Source of the DNA: Nyssa sinensis
Lineage: Eukaryota; Streptophyta; Magnoliopsida; Cornales; Nyssaceae
Direction: 5' to 3'
DNA: 64,000 bases
Assembly (NCBI GenBank): GCA_008638375.1
Contig: VIRR01000550.1
Location: 190,001 to 254,000, forward strand
Positions 34,255-46,251 of this stretch are shown here, one piece after another (positions within the stretch are counted from its first letter, which is position 1; every line of letters begins with the position of its first letter). The notes beneath the pieces were generated by a model. The model ran no database searches, was not told the origin of the DNA, and worked only from the letters and a program-made list of their open reading frames with translations. Position numbers and translations under genes: made by a program.

Positions 34255-35205
34255 CTACAACGAATTACAGATGTGATTAGTTGCATCAAAGTCTACACAC
34301 CGGGAATCTGAAGTACCCGCTATATAGTTTACTTCAATAACAAGTGATTCGATTATACCTGTATTCTTTTTCTTGGCTAGATAATCTGGACAGTTTCTCT
34401 TCCAATGACCCATGACCCTGCAGTGGAAACACTTTCCTTTGGGCTTAGTGGTTGCCTTTGTGGTTGCCCTTTTCTTCCCTTTTCCAACACCCCCTTTAGG
34501 ACCTATATTTCCCTTGGAGTTTTTGGAATTCTGTTTCTTCTTCCACTTGCCCTTGCCTTTGGGCTTGGGCTTAAAAGAACCCTCAACCACATAAGCACTA
34601 GGATGGCTTTTGATAATACCCTCTACTGCCTATAAAGAGCTCAGAAACTCAGCTAAAGTCAAATTCATTTTGTTCATATTATAGTTGAGCTTAAATTGAT
34701 TAAAAGAGTCAGGTTGCGACTCAAGGATAATATCAACCTGGGACTCACCATCAATGTCAACCCCTAGAACTTCCAGCACATTTAAAAAGTCAATCATTTT
34801 TAAAACATGGTCTCTTATTAGAGTTCCTTCTGCCATCTTAGTGTTCATGAGTGCTCTCATGGCAGTCTGCCTAGCAGGACGTTCCTGATCCCCAAACATC
34901 TCCTTTAAGTTAAGGATCATATCCCTAGCTGTTTAGAAACTCTGATGCTAATGTTGTAAAACACTTGACATCAAAGCTAAGATATAGTAACGTGCCATCT
35001 CATCAGCCTTGACCCACCTCGAATAGCGGTCAATGTCCTCTTGGGGAGCATCAGCCCCTAGAAGGTCTGGTTTATCCACAGTAATCACATATTTGTACCC
35101 CTCTGCAGTAAGGACAATGTCCAAATTCCGTTTCCAGTTTATATAGTTAGCTCCAATCAACTTATTTTCTTTCAGAATGATAGCAAGTGGGTTAAATGAA
35201 GACAT
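34255..35205 (-). pseudogene. Copia 1 gag with zinc knuckle and protease start
   Basis: I place the start at MSSFNPLAIILKENKLIGAN (35205), downstream of an earlier ATG at 35277, because this is where family similarity begins. Then NYINWKRNLDIVLTAEGYKY, SSVLQHQHQSF, a stop, MILNLKEMFGDQERPARQTA, a stop, and the zinc knuckle CFHCRVMGHWKRNC (CX2CX4HX4C). The protease follows in frame but reads VDFDATNHIC where DSG is expected, so its catalytic triad is altered. All pieces share one frame with three internal stops, the signature of point decay. Confidence 0.82.
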
Positions 35206-36966
35206 CTGAGAATCATATATATGAGCGCATACATTAGAATGAATGTAAATAAAGAGTAAAATAACTTTTGCTCTCATAAATGCATATGGGTATCCTCAAG
35301 CCACTATCAATGAATGCATTGGAACCTAACCTTATAAACAACACCCTTCGTAGGGATGACAATGTCATTCATATGATTAGGAGGGAAACCATATCCTATA
35401 TGATTTCACTATCTAGATATCTCATGTCAAATGAAACATATTTTCCAATATCTTTTGGTCTTCAAAAGACAATGATAGACTCCGTGGGGAGAATATCATT
35501 CCCTTTTAATCAAGTGTATACCATCATCTCAAATAAAAGACAATCGTTGCAAGTAGTGTCCCTGTGGGGAGATCACCCTCACCCCGTCTCTTTCTATTCT
35601 ATCCTAAGAGGTCCATACTTGTAACCAACTAGATAGTCACCCTTCGTGGGGAGGCCACTCGAAGATGGCTCAAGGTACCTATTTTTGTCTTACTATAGGC
35701 CGATGATGGAAGACCGTGGGAGCTTTCTTAAAGCATCCCTCTCTCACTTGTTTTTATAAATTGAGGATCTTTATTGTACAACACATACATAATTATATTA
35801 ACATATTTATGGATCAAAATTAATCATATGATTTTATGAAAATAAACATGCAAGCATAAAATTAAAATTATCTCTCATGGCCAACTAAAATTCTTGACAG
35901 CAAGCTTTGTACTTCCATTGGTCTTCTTGATGGCTCCCATCTTCTAGCTCTTTCTTCAGAAATAAAGTAAATACATGAAGAACCTATGTCCACATACGTG
36001 AGCTTACATTTAATCTAAAATTAAAAATTAATAGGCTAGGAAAACAAATGGAGCTTGCCCATTCGCGAAAAAAAATTTCAAGTCCATTGCCCTTTACAAT
36101 TGCTTCAAAACCAGTTAAATTAAATACATCACCTAATGGCCAGCCATGAGAGATACAATGTCATCCATCACATGCATGAATCATTCAAATATTATGAATA
36201 AAACATTAAAGCATTTTTTTTTTAAATGTGAATAATCATATACATCATCTATGTATATCCTAAAGTATACAAAGATTTGATCCATGTATCCAAGAACCCT
36301 TATAGGTCAAGTCTCACTTAACTTATAATGTATATAATTTTAAATCTAACATATTTGGGTATCAAACCAATGAGTATCATATATCCATAATATAACAAAC
36401 AAGAACTTGAGAATTTATATACGGTTGAATTGTTTTCAAAATAATATACATATATATTGAAATGAGAATGGTGAAATTTTTGCCTCATGATATCAGTATA
36501 ACATACCTAAAGGATGCCGCATGTTCATATTATAAAATAATTTTTACTTTAACAAACTTGATCAAGAATCTATGCCTTGGACCAGCTGCATAACCTAGAT
36601 TCAAAAGCAAATTTTTAAATATAAAATTCCGTAGCCGACTAATCAGGCGCCTATCGACTTCTAAACAAAAAACTCTTTTGTTTTCCTTTTAAAAAAAAAA
36701 GTGTAGCCGACGTATTTGTTCGCTGATCGTATCCACTACGGCTTCCTGAACAGCCCGTCACTATGGTTATTCCATACTCAATAGATATACAACGTCAAGA
36801 ATTAAATTCAATTATCCAGGTTCTCTAACAAAGATCAAATCATTGTATCAAATAAATTGTACCACAAAATCTCATTCTAAAATAACTATTTATTTTAATT
36901 GGGGTCCATGAATAGGTTTAGAACAAGTAAATATAACCTTCAAAATTGATAGATTCATGTAACGTT
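35206..36966 (-). other. Copia 1 untranslated leader (~1.8 kb)
   Basis: Non-coding between PBS and gag. A block at 35340-35680 repeats 'ttcgtrgggatgac / gtggggagatcaccctcac / cttcgtggggaggccactcg'-like strings several times. The remainder is A/T-rich. The plus-strand ORF at 35280-35624 is not a recognisable protein. Confidence 0.5.
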
Positions 36967-36978
36967 GCTCTGATACCA
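36967..36978 (-). other. Copia 1 primer-binding site (tRNA-iMet)
   Basis: Minus strand TGGTATCAGAGC, the standard initiator-Met primer site of plant copia elements, two bases inside the 5' LTR border. Confidence 0.9.
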
Positions 36979-36980
36979 AT

Positions 36981-38246
36981 TATTGGGTTCGTAACCATAG
37001 TGGAAGCGATTTCAAAAATCTATGTGGATCTTTTTCTTTACATGAATCATACAATCTTGAAAAGAGGGTTAGAATTACTTTGTTCTTGATAATCTTGATT
37101 GTTGAAGAAGGCTTCTTGAAGAGATCGAAGCAATCTTCCTTCTCTTTCTCTTCTAGGTGTTCTACTCTTTTCCCTTAGGCAAATCGTATTGCAAGAGAGC
37201 GGGCTGCCTCTTATTTTTGTCTAGTACAAAAACTTATAATAAACGGCTCCCTACATATCATATATATAGGACTTAACCTAATTAGGGCAAGAGAAGGGAT
37301 CTAGTAGGGTCCCACTAAATTAGCTTCCAATTAGTCAATTAAATCTTAATTATCTCATAATTAATTTTAATTGAATAATTAATTTCAATTAACTCCACTA
37401 TATAATTGCACTCCAACTTAGTAGAATAGAGTAAACTCATATATACTATACTTCTGTAGTTGGCCCCTCTACATGGATACTAATAATTAGGGTTCCATAT
37501 TATACTGTCAAATTAATTCTTTAATTATTTTAAGAACCTAATTCAATAATTATTAATCACTTACAATTGGTCATCATTTCAATAAACAATTTGCTAAAAA
37601 GATTGGATCCGAATTTCAGTGATTAACCCATTGAATTAGCACAAAGGTGATATCCATCTCTCTAATCTATAGAGTATAGATTCCATCTTGAGAATATGTG
37701 TTCCCATTGTCCAAATAATGACTTCCTAAAATACCGAGGTGTTGATCTAAAAGACCTCACTCGTTGGTAAATCAAAGTCATCACTATTTAGAACTTAAGT
37801 TCACTATCCTTTCAGAATTAAGAGCTTACTACGAATAGTGGATAAAAAACTTATTAAAGGTGATAGTTTCAAATGATGCATTTCTTATAATCATCAAGTT
37901 TAGTGTATTCACAATACATCAATATAATAACCTAGAGTCCACTACTCTGATGGTTGTGATAAACCATCGTATCACATAAAGGTTAACAATATTACAACTT
38001 TACAGATGAGATGTCCAGTCTTATCAATAGCCATGAATAATTCTCGAATTGCCTATATAAGCAATTCATATCTCCTGTGTATAAATCTCATTTATACACA
38101 TGAACCACTCCTAATGACAATTCAAGGATTACTCATCTCATGATATAAAGTAACATCCAAACATATGGTAATATGAAACTCAATAATAAATCAAATCTAT
38201 TAAATAATAATAAAATATCTTCGATATGAGGGCACATATCCTAACA
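36981..38246 (-). repeat. Copia 1 5' LTR
   Basis: Pairs with 29949-31223. Its plus-strand left border is TATTGGG instead of TGTTGGG. Confidence 0.88.
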
Positions 38247-41042
38247 ACACCCTAATGTCCCGTATGCATCACAAACACACAATATCAACATATCCCAAAC
38301 ACAGGCATAAGTACAAGTATCAAGATGGTATAGCACCACTACATGTGGTTTAACAATAATGGCCAAGTAGTCAACATATGAAGGGTCGGACACACGACAT
38401 AAGTTTAATCATATAATTTCATGAAGCAAATCCATTTCTTGTTTTAATACCACAAGAACAATATATATATATATATATATACACACACATGACCAATCAT
38501 AAAATGTAAGTATAAGCTTAGCAACCCCACGAAACACCTCTATTTCTTGTTCCAAAGTCACAAAAACAATGTATACATTCACAGCTAAGCAACCAACCAC
38601 AATTGTCACAGTATCATAAACTAGTAGTATATAGTTCATCAATAAACACAAGAAAATATCACATGAGCGTTAAGAAAAATAATCTTAAATCAATTAATCT
38701 ATAGCAAAAGAGATAAAGCATTATTCAACTCATTCCATTCTCTTAATAATCTTAATCCCATGAGTATCCACCTAATTTGGCTTTCGGTAAGCCTATGTGC
38801 TTTAAGGGCTACTAACCCAATAGAAAGAAACGACCACTCGCATGGGTTTATAGCTCACAAGTCGATGGGAGACACCGTCCCCATCATAAATGAAACTCCG
38901 AGTAAAGCGCAATCTCACCACGCTCAAGAGCACACAAAAAGCGTGACTAATTTTCATCCCAAGTCCTTTTCTCATAAGCTGTTCTTTTCCACAATCCCAA
39001 TATCTCAATCTAAACCACAAACGGTGCTCATCAATATCAATATATTCTCAAATCTCACACCACTCAAGTATAGTCAACAGTACAAATAACAACATTATCA
39101 AGTCCACAATTAAAAACTATAAGAGAGGATATTGGATTCCGAATAATTACAGAAACAACAGTGATCATACATATCCTCGGCAAGAATAGAATGACAATAA
39201 GCATCTATATGGTGGTCACATTTATCTAGTAATATCACGCAATATCTAACATTATGACATTCGATGTAATAATCACATCATACCGATAAATCTGTCATGT
39301 GGGACTACCTCGAGTCCCTATTTCATTATTCTGATGTCATATTTGAGTTCCTGGCATCTAAAAAACTGGAAACGCCTCTTCCGGATCTTAATTTGGCTTT
39401 TACACTTCCTAGTTTGGCATTAAGGGTATTTTTGTAATTTTTTATATTCATGTGGGACCACCTCGGGTCCCCGAATGTCTAAACCGACCCCGCCATTGAG
39501 TCCAAAATGCCCAAAAACCTTAAAAATGACTCCTTTTTTCTTTTAATTACATTCAAATTTCAATGTATTAGAAGAAGGGCATTTTCATAATTTTCTGCCT
39601 AGAACTGGTTCACTGTTGAACTAGATTAAGGAATCCAAAATCACCAGAAACAGTGGTCTCCAGTGAGACCCGATTTTTCGACGAGGGTGATTTTTCGCGT
39701 TTCTAGTCATTATTTTCTCCTTATTTTCTTCCCAAATTCTTCCCTATAGTCCTCCCAACCCATTAGGATCAAAACCAAAGTCTAAATCAACTCTAAATAG
39801 CCCGTAGCAAAGTTTCCCGACTTTAAACCCAGATTCCGGAAACTAAAAACCCTTTATTTTTAACAATTTCCCCCTTCTATTTCTTGTCTATAAATTTCAA
39901 GATCTTTCCCAAAAATCCCACGACTCATTTAAACTCAGTTTGGGGGTTTGAAATTCCACAGAACAACAAGAATCAAGAGGAACTTGTTCAGTTTTCATTC
40001 ATAGTATATAGTTATATACACACATACGCATGTATAAGAACACTCCGAAGCACACAATACCAGTATATAACTCATAACAAGACCAAAAACAAAAAAAGAA
40101 AATCTCTACCTCAAGCTTGCTGCCATGGTTGTTCTAAATAGAGAAAGTTCTGAAAAGAGAAAGAACTGGTAGCTCCTTCTATGGCTGCCTCGTCCAGTCT
40201 TTTCTTCTTCCTCAATTTCCTTCTTCATATTCTGTTTCTTCTTCTCTTTTTCTTCTTTCCTTTCTTTTCTTTATTTCAGTTCTCCCGATGTGTTCATCAC
40301 ACACACACACTGAACCACACACTCTCACCCCACAGTGTATACATACATATATATAACACGTATATATATATATATCTACACACACACACTCACTCTCTTT
40401 CTCTCACTGATCTCATATACACACACTCTCCTCATTGATACACACACATCTTGCCTCGGTTGGCGTGAGAGAGAGAGATCAGAAAGAAGGGGGAAAGAAC
40501 CAATTTTTCTTTCTCTTTCTTGTCCCATCAAGTTTTTTCCTTCCATTTTTTGTCCCCTTAAGGTGCACCCACACACACACAATCACACCCTTCATCATCA
40601 TACTTTTGACATGTGTCCACCTTCTAGAAGGTTTAATTAGCTTCTTGGAGAATCTTCTCACGCTCTTCGAGACATCACGTGGCCAGTTAGCCAACTATGC
40701 GCATACACACATCCAAATTAAAACTGACTCAAAATTTTACCAAAATTAGCACCCTAGCCAAACTCGACGCCCTAATTCCAAATATATAGTCCATTTCTCC
40801 AAATTATATCGTTTGAATTTTTATATCTATCGACATCCTTTAGATAACTATGTAGTCCCATAACTTACACCAGTCTCGAATAAATCACCAAAATTTATTT
40901 TTAGCCTCATTGTGTTATATTAATGACCTTATCGACTTATCTCATAGTCCAAGTGACACATCTCCAGTTAATCCCCAGTCTGACCTTACTCTATATTGGC
41001 AATTTACTAAATTACTCTTCGATGGTTTTCCAAGTCTTTACA
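38247..41042 (-). repeat. LTR A, right part
   Basis: Resumes LTR A after copia 1. 38247-39660 matches LTR B 42602-44400 (B holds an extra ~0.4 kb around 43560-44060). Landmarks are 'cacaggcataagtacaagta', 'catgagtatc', 'cgccattgagtccaaaatgc'. From 39700 to 41042 there is no B counterpart because B is truncated. This part holds CT-rich and CA-rich simple sequence (40190-40610) whose ORFs are not genes. It ends ...AAGTCTTTACA, giving a minus-strand LTR start TGTAAAGACTTGG. Confidence 0.65.
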
Positions 41043-41062
41043 ATCTCCACCCTTTATAAAAA
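41043..41062 (-). other. Gypsy-type PPT
   Basis: Minus strand TATAAAGGGTGGAGAT immediately before TGTAAAGACTTGG. Preceded by GAATTTCGAGGATAAACTTT, the usual end of plant gypsy coding regions before the PPT. Confidence 0.6.
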
Positions 41063-42041
41063 GTTTATCCTCGAAATTCAATCACTCTAAAGAGGTCACT
41101 ATCAAAACACCATTTGATAATTTCTCGAGTTGCTACAATCTCCCCATACTTACAAGAATTTTGTCTGTGAAATTCAAGCTACCTTGCTCCACTTCTGTCA
41201 CAAACTGAGTCTAAGCATAATAGGGTTAAATCACTAACCTAATATTACAAGTTAGAAGACCGACAAGGTCTATCATATGCAGTCTCTAAGGCAACAACTA
41301 ACTCTAATACACAATACTCAACCCTTAGTGAATACTATCCGAAAGCAATGCATCTCTCGATAAGAGAGCTCAACACAAGAATATCCCTAAAGTCCCTAGG
41401 TACAAATACTCTGAGCATCCACTACCCAATTCAAATACAGGAAAATCAACAAGTTTTATTCCTTACCTTTTTCAGTCTTATGTCTCTTTTGCTTATCAAT
41501 TTTATAGCCTTCTTGACATCTTTTTCATTTTATATTTTACAATTCTTAATTTTTTTTCATGATTCTTTCACTTATCATAACTAGGTGATAACCTTTCATA
41601 GATCACAACTCCTTTTATTACTGGCTGATCAGGCATCATTCATCAATTCTAACGCAAGACCTGAGAACAATCTAGTCTATATAGTATATCATAGTCATAA
41701 TATTGTAACCCATGAATACCTAGTACTAAGCTAGCATACACATATAGAATCTCTCCCAAGAATATACATATACATATATGAGCACACGACCTATCATATA
41801 TATAACTAGGGACACAACCTATCTCATAAAATATACGATCTGTCACATAGACACCAACCTATAGTCTTAACCACTCAGTAGATTAAGCAAAACACATAAT
41901 CCTAGTCAATCGACAAATCAAACATAGTGAATAACTACACACGCTAATGCAACAAGCACACACATAACATGCAACCCAAACTGGCCCAAATAACTCAAGG
42001 TTTAAATCTCTCCCATTATCCCTAGGTATTTGAAACCTAAA
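41063..42041 (-). other. Interior of the non-autonomous element, non-coding
   Basis: About 1 kb without gag or pol. A second PPT/LTR-start-like unit occurs at 41128-41175 (minus: GAATTTCACAGACAAAATTC..., then ATGGGGAGATTGTAGCAAC), a diverged tandem copy of the one at 41043. The rest, including the short frames at 41348-41584 and 41649-41846, has no coding similarity and resembles the 5' leader of gypsy elements. Confidence 0.5.
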
Positions 42042-42053
42042 GCTCTGATACCA
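42042..42053 (-). other. Primer-binding site (tRNA-iMet)
   Basis: Minus strand TGGTATCAGAGC, three bases from the LTR B border at 42057 (TGTTTCACCCC on the plus strand). Confidence 0.8.
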
Positions 42054-42056
42054 TTC

Positions 42057-44410
42057 TGTTTCACCCCTAGCTCGTAGGGCTGACTAAGGAGTTATTGAAC
42101 CCTGATAAGGTGGGTAATAGGACTAACCATCATAGTCAAGTATATAAAATGCAGGACCATTTTTTTTTTGAATTAATTTTCTTTATTTTGGTTACTATTT
42201 AATCAGGTTCTAGTTCGGTCTTATGATTGGACTTGTTCAAGTCTCGTAACGAGATTAAATGAAATTGATTATAATCAAAGGGTCCATACCAACTATCCAA
42301 TAACAGTGTACACTATGGTAGTGTTCAGAGCTAACTCTAACACTCTTTATGTACATAACATATACAACGACAGTCTGAAGGGTACAGGAACCCTTAATAA
42401 AAATAACTGGGCAAATGCATAAATGTAAACTAAATGCTACAATGTCCTTAATCCACCTCTCAATACTTCCCATCTGTCATCCATCAAGTCAAGACCTGTC
42501 ATTCCCATGAACAATAGGGGTGAGCCATAATGCTCAGTAGGGTTTCCCAAAACACATAAGCAAACAACGTGCAAAATCTAATGCAAGTTCGAAAATGACA
42601 CATCCTAATATCCCGTATGCATCATAAGCATACAATATCAACATATTCCAAACACAGGCATAAGTACAAGTATCAAGATGGTATAGCACCACTACATGTG
42701 GTTTAACAATAATGGCCAAGTAGTCAGCATATAGAAGGTCGGACACATAACATAAGTATAATCATATAATTTCATGAAGCACATCCATTTCTTGTTTTAA
42801 TACCACAAGAACAATGTATATATATATATATAAACAATCATAAAATGTAAGTATAACCAATCACAGCTAAGCAACCAGCCACAATTGTCACAGTATAAAA
42901 AACTAGCAGTATATAGTCCATCAATAAACACAAGGAAATATCACATGAGCGTCAAGGTAAATAATCTTAAATCGATCAATCTATAGCAAAAGAGATAAAG
43001 CATTATTTAACTCATTCCATTCTCTCAATAATCTCAATCCCATGAGTATCTACCTAATTTGGCTCTCTATAAGCCTATGTGTTTTACAAGCTACTAACCC
43101 GATGAAAACAAACGACTACCCACACAGGTTTACAACTCGCAAGCTAATGGGAGACACCATCCCTATCATAAATGGAACCCCAGGTAAAGCGCAATCTCAA
43201 GACTCTCAAAAGCACACAAAAGGCGTGACTAATTCCCATCCCAAGTCCTTTTCTCATAAGCTGTTCTTTTTCACAATCCCAATATCTCAATCCACACCAT
43301 AAATGGTGCTCATCAATATCAATATCCTCTCAAATCTCACACCGCTCAGGTATAGTAAATAGTATAAATAACAACATCATTAAGTCCACAATTAATAACT
43401 ATAAGAGAAGATATTAGAATCTGAATAATTACATAAACAACAATGATCATACATATCCACGACAGGAGTAGAATAGCAATAAGCAACCATATGGTGGTCA
43501 CATTTATCTAGTGATATCGTATAATATCCAACATTATGATTTTCAATGTAACAGTCACATCATACCGATAAATTAGTCATAAGGTAATCAATGGTGATAA
43601 TAAATATCTCATGTTAATCATATAACTAGTACACATATCGATAAGTCAGGACATTACCCTAGTCTCAATCATCACCTCGCTACAAGGAGACACTACATGT
43701 GTCTTTCATAATGTTTGTCAATTGTTTTAAACCTTACTATTCTATCCCTGGGACCACCCTTATAGCACTAAGGTATCATGTCAAGTCTTAATGTTCTCTA
43801 TGGCTAATTACATGTTAACCTATGCATCAGTTTCTCGTTCGCCCAAACAGATATCAAAAACATGTTTCTAGGTATCAAAAATCCTAAGAAAGCCCAATCG
43901 TATTGTCTCTAAGTCATTTGATTGTATTTTAAACCCATAAGGGCATTTTCATAATTTAGACAAGTTACGCGTCTACCGAGATGCCACCTCTCAAAACTGG
44001 CCTTAGAATCGGAATCCAGAAGGTCCAACAATCCTAAAGATATCCTTTTTACCTTAAATTAATTCTTCTAGATATATGTTTCATGCCCAAGGGAATTTTA
44101 GTAATTTCTCATATTCATGTGGGACTACCCCGAATCCCTATTTCATTATTTTGATATCATGTTTGAGTTTTCGAAGTCTAAAAACTTTGAAAATGGCTCT
44201 TCCAAATCTTAATTCAGTTTTTACACTTTTTAGTTTAGCATTAAGGGTATTTTCATAATTTTTCATATTCATATGGGATCACCCCGGGTCCCCAAATGTC
44301 CAAACCAACCTCGCCATTGAGTCCAGAATGCCCAAAAACCTTAAAAATGACCCATTTTTCATTTTAATTGCATTTAAATTTCAATGTATTAAAGAATGAC
44401 ATTTAAATTT
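42057..44410 (-). repeat. LTR B (5' LTR, truncated)
   Basis: Starts TGTTTCACCCCTAGC beside the PBS and matches LTR A without the copia insertion. The empty copia target 'gacacatcctaat' lies at 42599-42611. Its right part is missing: at about 44395-44410, after two copies of 'catttaaatttcaatg', sequence changes to LINE ORF2. Confidence 0.65.
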
Positions 44411-44707
44411 CAATGGTGTTTATGTCAGTCACTTACAGTTCACAAATGACTCAATTATATTTTGTGAAGTAGATTGGTCTGAAATCATCAACATTAAAAG
44501 AATCCTAAGATCTTTTGAAGTCCTATCGGTTCTCAAAATCAACTTTTCCAATAGTGTAGTGTATGGGGTGGGGGCCTCTTCTAACTTGGTGGCTAATATG
44601 GCTCATTATCTGAAGTGTTACAAGTAGGATCTCCTTCTAAAATACTTGGGCCTTCCTCTTTGGGCTAGCCCCGGTCAAAAGAAAACTTAGAATCTGGTTA
44701 TTGAATG
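44411..44707 (+). pseudogene. L1-type LINE ORF2, reverse transcriptase part (5' piece)
   Basis: Plus-strand reading gives VSHLQFTNDSIIF, FEVLSVLKINFSNS, VVYGVGASSN and LLLKYLGLPLWASPGQ, which is the C-terminal half of a plant LINE RT from the catalytic FADD motif on. The motif here is FTND, so a catalytic Asp is lost. Two stops are present. It ends at VIE, exactly where copia 2 begins, and continues at 52073. ORF2 of such elements supplies endonuclease and RT for target-primed reverse transcription. The N-terminal part is absent (5' truncation). Confidence 0.8.
44703..44707. repeat. Target site duplication GAATG (left)
   Basis: Identical to 52073-52077. The two LINE halves join in frame across it (VIEC/CKRK). 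Confidence 0.93.
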
Positions 44708-45138
44708 TGATGGAAAGATATATAAAAATCGGGTGTGAATCCGATTACCTCTTACAATCGGGTTCGCCGAAGCGGAAGATCTTCGCTTGTGTTACGGCTT
44801 TCTGATGACCACTGGATCCCCACGAATGGAACTCTCTCATCAATAGAATGGCTACAATACGAGTTTCCTATGTCTTTCCACAATCCAAGTCCAGAGGCAT
44901 AGATGGTAGCCTCAGAAGAATCTCAAAGAAAACTTGGGAGCTAGGAGAGTTTCACGATAACCAAAATATTTTTCTACACTTATCCCGCAACTAAGACACT
45001 GAATAAATAGCTGTGTTGGTTCAATTCAAAACCAACTAGATAATGATAAGAGTTTTAATCTTATCACAACTCTCATTCAAACTTTGTGGATGCCCCAATG
45101 GCTATGGGTTCGAGTCTAACCCGACCCAATATCCAACA
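44708..45138 (-). repeat. Copia 2 3' LTR
   Basis: Plus-strand TGATGGAAAGATATA to ATATCCAACA. Pairs with 51643-52072. Confidence 0.93.
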
Positions 45139-45153
45139 GTTCCCACTCATCCA
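45139..45153 (-). other. Copia 2 polypurine tract
   Basis: Minus strand TGGATGAGTGGGAAC immediately before TGTTGGATATTGGG. Confidence 0.7.
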
Positions 45154-46251
45154 CAAAGGGTGAGAGCTAAGTCCTCTACATCACCTTCAACATACAGGAA
45201 ATTGATTGTGAGACCGGATGAGAAAGATCGGGGTAGGAGTACTATATCAAGCTACCATCACTCCAATATAGTACCTCACTACAAACAAACAAATGATCTC
45301 GTCTATGCCCCAGACTATTTTGTTACACTAGATTCAGCATCCTTTATCCCTCGTGAGAACAAATCTCAGTGCAATACATGGACCATCTAATCTGTATTGT
45401 ACTCATGATCATATCGAAAGGCACAAAAATCGACACGATCGCCCGGGCAATGAGTCATAACACAATTGTGTATTACAAAACTGTTTTTTCTAACTACTCA
45501 CGTTAATCCAATCGAACTCAACTACTTTCCTAGACATGTCGCACCGGACCGCATCAATCATGATCCTTTGGTAACATGCTAAAGTAGCAATATCAAGCTC
45601 TCTCTTTATAACATAGTCTTAGGTCACAAAGGGCACAGTGGAACTCAAAATGGTTCTCAAAGCTCACACAGCGACGAAGCAGGGATACATTCAGTCACTC
45701 TCTTTATTAAAGGTCACATTAACAGCACATACAGTATGTAATGTATGCTACGACGGAGCTCCCACTCAATTGGGCTTGTCTATCTCAATATCATAAAAAT
45801 AAGAATAAACGTCATACGAATCTTAGTCTAGTCATTATCTAGTGCCCGTCGCTATCTCAGCGCCCCTCGTCACTATCTCAGCGCCTAACCCGAACACTTC
45901 AACCCAGTCGTTATCCAAGCGCTCGTCTGAAGGTTCACGTTCAGCTTACTTCAAGCTACATGAGGTGTGTGGTCAACCTTCATGCTCGATTCTTTAAAAA
46001 AAAATCTCATCTTGACTCAATTAAGGCGACATATATGACAAAATGAATTCTCCCACAAGCCAAGAATTCAATGTCTCATCTTGCTCGTTGTTCAAGTGCC
46101 AAGGCAATTACTCGTGTGAGAGAGTCAATCAAAGCTTGTTGACATCTTTTAGAAATGTATGCTTGCACAATATTCATCTCAATATGATTAAAACCACAAT
46201 ATGAATCAAAAATCATATATATAAGATAATGTCAAAATGGTGTCCAATACA
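45154..46251 (-). other. Copia 2 non-coding region between pol and PPT
   Basis: About 1.1 kb with no readable family motif, unusually long for a copia element. It contains a small duplication 'cgtcrctatctcagcgccc' at 45845-45885 and a related 'cgttatccaagcgctcgtc' at 45908. Confidence 0.45.

Larger units (their letters stand above)
29949..38246 (-). mobile_element. Copia 1: full-length Ty1/copia retrotransposon, inactive
   Basis: 8298 bp between TG and CA ends, with LTRs of 1275 bp (29949-31223) and 1266 bp (36981-38246), PPT, PBS and a gag-PR-IN-RT-RH order read on the minus strand. Element transcription and reverse transcription would run right to left. It sits inside LTR A. The 5-bp flanks are ACATT (left) and ACACC (right), and the undisturbed site in LTR B reads ACATC at 42602-42606. 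The 5' LTR's terminal CA has become TA. LTRs differ roughly once per ten bases over the first ~340 bp by eye. Stops, frameshifts and lost catalytic residues make it non-functional. Confidence 0.88.
29026..44410 (-). mobile_element. Non-autonomous / internally deleted gypsy-type element (LTR A - interior - LTR B)
   Basis: Two long related LTRs (A: 29026-29948 plus 38247-41042; B: 42057-44410) flank a ~1-kb interior that has a PPT at its left and a tRNA-iMet PBS at its right, both in minus orientation. There is no gag or pol. A is split by copia 1. A lacks ~55 bp at its left border relative to B, and B is cut at its right border by the LINE. With LTRs above 3 kb and no coding capacity, it is either a large non-autonomous derivative or an internally deleted copy. 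Confidence 0.6.

Noticed and set aside
38337..38350. 'caccactacatgtgg' as a possible transposon end
   Set aside because: Present at the equivalent place in LTR B (42688), so it is LTR sequence.
40181..40749. Frames of 65-104 codons on both strands
   Set aside because: CT/CA-rich simple sequence inside LTR A.
45106..45122. GGGTTCGAGTCTAACCC, resembling a tRNA T-arm
   Set aside because: No acceptor, D or anticodon arms fit around it, and it is repeated in both LTRs of copia 2 as ordinary LTR sequence.
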